Positions 60,480 to 64,000 of a stretch of 64,000 nucleotides of DNA are shown here, piece by piece. Within the stretch, counting starts at the first letter, position 1. Every line of letters starts with the position of its first letter. Origin of the DNA: Pseudomonas koreensis (GTDB taxonomy: Bacteria > Pseudomonadota > Gammaproteobacteria > Pseudomonadales > Pseudomonadaceae). The notes below the pieces were generated by a model. It ran no database searches. It saw only the letters and a list, made by a program, of their open reading frames with translations, and had not been told where the DNA came from. The position numbers and the translations under genes are program-made. The stretch lies in contig NZ_JAOEJU010000015.1 in the NCBI RefSeq assembly GCF_025447595.1, positions 62,001 through 126,000 on the forward strand, read 5' to 3'.

Positions 60480-62138
60480 ATGACGGATCGAATTGAACGT
60501 TTCAAAGCCCGGCAGCGCCAGCAAGCGGCAATTGGCAAAGGCCCCCGACTGGTTGAATTGCCTGAGGCCGATCTCGCTCGACAATTGAGTGACATCACTA
60601 TCAACCCCGTCCTGTTGGAGAAAGGTTTCACTGAAGCTGACTTTACGGTGGATCTGCACGTGTCTGACGATGAATCGGATGCGGTGCTCAAAGCGTACTC
60701 CGATGCTTTCAGCCAGCAACGATTCGACCAGTTGATCGGCGACAGCAAACGGGAAGTGTTACAGGCCATCGCAGTACCTTTCGGACTCGGTCGAGTGCTG
60801 GCGGTTTACGACAAAAAAGGGGGTAACGTCGACACCATCAATAACGCCAGAAACGAGGTGTATGCGACCGATGCTGCAGCAAAAAAATATACAGATCTGC
60901 CCGCGTACGATTCGGCCAAGTTCCATGGGCACAAGGCTTACATCGCAAAAAACGCTAAAGATACCCTCGACCAGGACTCCGGCGTACTGAAGGACGCTTA
61001 CACCAACGAAACTTTCAGTCAGAACAAGAACCTGGATCCGCGCAACCTCGATCACACCATTTCGGCGAATGTGATTCATACCGATCGTGGGCGCGTACTG
61101 GCGGGCGTGGATGCGCCAACACTGGCGAATGCAGACTCGAATCTGAACCCGACCAAAAAAGCATTGAACCAGTCAAAGGGCAAAAAAAACGCCACTCAAT
61201 TCGTCGAAGAGCTGCAAAAGAACACCAAGAGCCGCCAGGAAGAAATACAGCGCTTGTCCGACAAACAGGAGATGACGACCAAGGACGAAAATCGTCTGCG
61301 CTTACTCAAGCAACAAGAGGCCATCGCACAAAACCCCGACCTGCTCCTGGCCAAGGACAAAGCAGCGCGCGAGGCGTATGAAAAGAAGCTCAATGACGCT
61401 TATTACAAGAGCGAAAAATTTAAATCCGACCTCGCCAAAACCAGTCTGAAGGAAGGCGGCAAGATGGCCTTCCAGCAAGCCTTTGGCGTGATGCTGATCG
61501 AGTTTTTCAGTGCAACCTTCGACGAACTGATGGATCTGTATCGCAATGGCCGATCTCACGAGTCGTTGGTGCCTGAGTTGCGGGCACGCCTGGAACGCGT
61601 TGCGAAGCGAGTCGCAAATCAATGGCAAGCAGCCTTGGCGGCAGGCGGTGGAGGCTTTGTGGCCGGCGTTCTGGCGAATCTGGTGACCACTCTGATCAAC
61701 GTCTTTGTGACCACCGGCAAACGTGCAGTGCGCATGTTTCGTGAAGGCTTCATGTCGCTGCTCAAGGCACTCAAAACGCTGCTGCTGCCCCCGAAAGGGC
61801 TCACGCTACGTGAGGCCGCCCACGAGGCGATCAAGATTACCTGCGCAGGCGGTGTGATCATTGCCGGGGTCGCACTGGAAGAAATCATCGAAAAACAGAT
61901 GCTCACGATTCCTGGGCTAGGTGCGTTGGGAGCGATTCTTTCAGCAGTAATTGTGGGTGCCCTGACAGGGCTGGCCAGTACGTTTGTTGTTTACCTGGTG
62001 GATAAGTTGGATCTGTTAGGTGTTAACCGCGATCGAGAACTGGCAGGTGTCAATCACAATCTCGATCACTGTCTGGCAAAGGTGATGGAAGATAACGATC
62101 GGCTATTACTTGATCTGGAAAGCAGCTTGACGACGTGA
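60480..62138 (+). CDS. Large membrane and coiled-coil protein of unknown function (block gene 2)
   Basis: The 552-residue protein starts 13 nt after gene 1. A soluble N-terminal half contains LDPRNLDHTISANVIH (D191-H192, H200) and DRGRVLAGVD, a conserved-looking patch that recalls HNH-type motifs but is unproven. A charged coiled coil spans about 240-310. Three hydrophobic stretches follow (about 385-411, 452-469, 481-508), then a helical tail. It is probably an inner-membrane protein with a large cytosolic head. I do not recognise the family by name. Confidence 0.72.
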   Translation: MTDRIERFKARQRQQAAIGKGPRLVELPEADLARQLSDITINPVLLEKGFTEADFTVDLHVSDDESDAVLKAYSDAFSQQRFDQLIGDSKREVLQAIAVPFGLGRVLAVYDKKGGNVDTINNARNEVYATDAAAKKYTDLPAYDSAKFHGHKAYIAKNAKDTLDQDSGVLKDAYTNETFSQNKNLDPRNLDHTISANVIHTDRGRVLAGVDAPTLANADSNLNPTKKALNQSKGKKNATQFVEELQKNTKSRQEEIQRLSDKQEMTTKDENRLRLLKQQEAIAQNPDLLLAKDKAAREAYEKKLNDAYYKSEKFKSDLAKTSLKEGGKMAFQQAFGVMLIEFFSATFDELMDLYRNGRSHESLVPELRARLERVAKRVANQWQAALAAGGGGFVAGVLANLVTTLINVFVTTGKRAVRMFREGFMSLLKALKTLLLPPKGLTLREAAHEAIKITCAGGVIIAGVALEEIIEKQMLTIPGLGALGAILSAVIVGALTGLASTFVVYLVDKLDLLGVNRDRELAGVNHNLDHCLAKVMEDNDRLLLDLESSLTT

Positions 62139-62150
62139 ACCTCCGCAGCA

Positions 62151-62185
62151 CGACCCGGAACAATTCCTCTACCTGTTCCGGGTCG
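62151..62185. repeat. 12-bp perfect inverted repeat between block genes 2 and 3
   Basis: CGACCCGGAACA (62151-62162) pairs with TGTTCCGGGTCG (62174-62185) across 11 nt. No T run follows, so it is not a standard terminator. It lies inside a GC-rich stretch that stays open in the frame of gene 3. Confidence 0.7.
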
Positions 62186-62265
62186 CGCTGGATCACACCC
62201 ATCCCGCAATAGCCGGCGAAGACCGCTTCGACGATGTCCCCTACCAACATGTACAGGCCACAATC

Positions 62266-63495
62266 GTGTCCGAGCTGACAGATTTGATTAACAAGCAAGG
62301 TTCATTCGCTGTAAAAATAATCATCGCGCTGGGCATTTTTGCCAGCTGGGGTTATTGCGCCTTCTCTATAAATTTTTTCCCAACTGGACTAAACATAGCG
62401 GACAGCCTGGTTTTCATATTTATCGCGCTGGGTTTCGGCTTACTGTACTCAGCCTGGCTATTATTCGGATTCATGGCGTTCTTCTTCGGCCATTCTGCCT
62501 GGACTGATAAAAGCTCACGCCTCACCGACGGATTGGCATGCATTATATTTTTGTGCTTTCTGCTTTATATAGCTTTTGAACTGGGCAGTGCCGAAGCATC
62601 GATAGCCCCTCTTATCAGCGGATTTCTTTTGCACAGTTCCATCTTTCAATGGAAAAAAGACTCACCCGATCTGGATGAAGAGAGCAAACGCAACCAAACG
62701 CGCCTGCGTTGGACGATGATTTTATTTTCCATATTTGTCGTTCCAACGCTTGCACTTCCCGTTTTTGGGAAAATCATCGACAGCAGTTTTGGGTTGATCG
62801 GAATACAGCAAAAAAATGTTTCACTTGCGTTGAATGATGAAAACCAGAAAGTCGTGAGCGATGTCGCGAAGGAATTCAATCTCTCGATTTATGGTTGCTT
62901 GAAAGACGGCAATCAAACCAACATCGTTCACCACTTCAATGTTCTTTGGCACGGCCTGGGTGAACGCAGCCTAGTCCAGTTACTCGCCTATGAAAAAGGC
63001 GACTGGAAACCCAAGGCAAAAATCGAGCTGGATCGTAACGGCCTCAAAGTTTTGACACCAACCGACAAAAAAAACAGTTTCAAAACCTGTTTGACGGTAA
63101 ACACTGATACGTTATTTGATATCTACGAAGACACAATAAGCGACCACGGCAAAAAGCAACTCGCAGAGTTCACCAAAGAAACAAAACGCAAACTGGAAGC
63201 AGACAATCTGAAAATCCTTTCGGCCAACATTTCCGGCCACACTGACAGAGTCCCCGTCATGAAAGCAGGTGACTCCAATCTTGCACTTTCAATGCGCCGG
63301 GCGGATAGCGTGTATGCAGAAATCAAGGATCTTTTTGCAGACTTGCCTGAATCACAGGTTAAACGACTCGGACAAGGTTCATTAGCTCCCAAATCAAACT
63401 GCCCCCGAAACCTGAGCATGCCCGAGCAGAAAGAATGCCTGGCGGTGGATCGTCGTGTAGAAATCGAACTCAAGGTTCAACTGAAGGGCAAGTAA
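62266..63495 (+). CDS. Multi-TM protein with C-terminal OmpA-like domain (block gene 3)
   Basis: The 409-residue protein starts at GTG 62266 (AGG about 9 nt upstream). Residues 17-170 hold four to five membrane helices. A periplasmic linker leads to an OmpA/MotB-like peptidoglycan-binding domain (about 290-405) with SGHTDRVP, the NLALSMRRADSV helix and VDRRVEIEL. It is clearly more A/T-rich than the genes around it, suggesting transfer. The layout (membrane part plus wall-binding part) recalls stator or ZorB-like anchors. The frame stays open upstream to 62131 without a usual start codon. Confidence 0.75.
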   Translation: MSELTDLINKQGSFAVKIIIALGIFASWGYCAFSINFFPTGLNIADSLVFIFIALGFGLLYSAWLLFGFMAFFFGHSAWTDKSSRLTDGLACIIFLCFLLYIAFELGSAEASIAPLISGFLLHSSIFQWKKDSPDLDEESKRNQTRLRWTMILFSIFVVPTLALPVFGKIIDSSFGLIGIQQKNVSLALNDENQKVVSDVAKEFNLSIYGCLKDGNQTNIVHHFNVLWHGLGERSLVQLLAYEKGDWKPKAKIELDRNGLKVLTPTDKKNSFKTCLTVNTDTLFDIYEDTISDHGKKQLAEFTKETKRKLEADNLKILSANISGHTDRVPVMKAGDSNLALSMRRADSVYAEIKDLFADLPESQVKRLGQGSLAPKSNCPRNLSMPEQKECLAVDRRVEIELKVQLKGK

Positions 63496-63507
63496 TCGTT
63501 TCCCGGC

Positions 63508-63532
63508 AAAAAAAAACCGCCCTTGCGGGCGG
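63508..63532 (-). terminator. Terminator of the autotransporter gene
   Basis: CCGCCC / GGGCGG stem followed on the minus strand by nine T (63508-63516). Confidence 0.85.
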
Positions 63533-63553
63533 CTGAAGTGCTTCGCTCCTGAA

Positions 63554-64000
63554 TCAGAACCCGAGGCTGAAGCTGATGGTCATCGCATGGTCGTTGCTCT
63601 CGTTTGACAGCTGCCCCGAATAGCCGATACCGAGTTTGCCGGTCGGGCTGATCTGGAAGTCCACGCCCGCTTCGACCACCGCACTGTCCTTGGCAATCGG
63701 CACGCCCTGGGTGCTGAACGAGGCGCCGCCGTCGATGAAGGTCAGGTCGGCGTCAGGTTTGGTGTCGCCGAAGGCATGCCGCCAGCCGAGGGCCGCGCGC
63801 GGGGTGAATTGCCCGCCGTTGTCCAGGGTGATGACCTTGCCGGCGCGCACGCCCAGGGTCGAAAAGGTAATGTCCTGATCAGACTCCGCCCGCAAGCGCC
63901 CTACTCCACCTTTCTCCTTGGCCTTGTCGCTATCGTAGTTGACGTATGCCAGACCGGCGAACGGTTCCAGGGCAATCCCGGCCGCTTCGATGGCATACCC
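63554..64000 (-). CDS. Autotransporter beta-barrel, C-terminal part (runs off the window)
   Basis: The frame is open from the window end to the stop at 63554, about 148 residues. It shows the end of an autotransporter barrel: LEPFAGLAYVNYDSD, FTPRAALGWRHAFGD, DFQISPTGKLGIGYSGQL and a final Phe (FSLGF), the outer-membrane assembly signal. The passenger domain lies beyond the window, so the cargo (often a protease, lipase or adhesin) is unknown. Confidence 0.88.
   Translation of the reverse strand, partial: GYAIEAAGIALEPFAGLAYVNYDSDKAKEKGGVGRLRAESDQDITFSTLGVRAGKVITLDNGGQFTPRAALGWRHAFGDTKPDADLTFIDGGASFSTQGVPIAKDSAVVEAGVDFQISPTGKLGIGYSGQLSNESNDHAMTISFSLGF

Noticed and set aside
62050..62298. 82-codon minus-strand frame across the gap between block genes 2 and 3
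   Set aside because: No good ribosome site, and it overlaps gene 2 heavily; the plus-strand open frame is the more protein-like reading.

Overview
The window looks like chromosomal DNA of a fluorescent Pseudomonas (P. fluorescens / P. koreensis type). The evidence is high GC with Pseudomonas codon use, the tRNA-Arg-His-Leu-His / folD arrangement known from Pseudomonas, ampR-ampC, selD-selU, and at least nine copies of a Pseudomonas-type REP doublet (REPIN) with GTGGGAGCGAGC cores. All calls come from reading the sequence and remembered family knowledge; no search was run. Layout: 1-784 tRNA operon (minus). 1059-4879 folD and the PbpG-type endopeptidase, separated by a 1.8-kb insertion flanked by 78-bp direct repeats that copy the end of folD and its terminator. 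The insertion carries a predicted nucleotidyltransferase (DUF6932-like) and an unknown partner, and no recombinase. 4932-7613 small acidic proteins, a lipoprotein resembling a dead C39 protease, a 55-residue membrane protein, TerC and a small lipoprotein. 7760-20016 housekeeping and transport genes (nhaR, MFS, sstT, DUF1993, yceH, cupin, shikimate dehydrogenase homologue, AI-2E exporter family, trhP, LysR/EamA pair). 20029-23824 a glucarate block (FadR-type regulator, MFS importer, gudD) with repeated TTGTATGACAA-like operators. 23946-26144 ampR/ampC. 26218-36894 mixed metabolic genes, including galM, an aldo/keto reductase and DNA polymerase II. 36895-48702 a long non-coding control region with an excellent sigma-54 promoter, then tonB-exbB-exbD, a TonB-dependent receptor and a Yej-type peptide ABC importer. 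Together these form one candidate uptake route from the cell surface to the cytoplasm. 48806-51151 a DUF3455 protein, an ECF sigma factor with its RskA-like anti-sigma, and a secreted protein made of six identical 13-residue units. 51230-59335 DUF1615 lipoprotein, FAD monooxygenase, a zinc-type hemB, GST, histidine phosphatase and selD-selU. 59489-63495 an unrecognised three-gene block with lower GC in its last gene: an amphipathic-repeat protein, a membrane/coiled-coil protein and a multi-TM protein with an OmpA-like domain. 63554-64000 the C-terminal end of an autotransporter. The best candidates for undescribed biology are the integrase-less nucleotidyltransferase cassette at folD, the three-gene envelope block at the right end, and the secreted six-repeat peptide beside the ECF sigma factor. 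The sigma-54-linked TonB/ABC peptide route is the best candidate for undescribed regulation.
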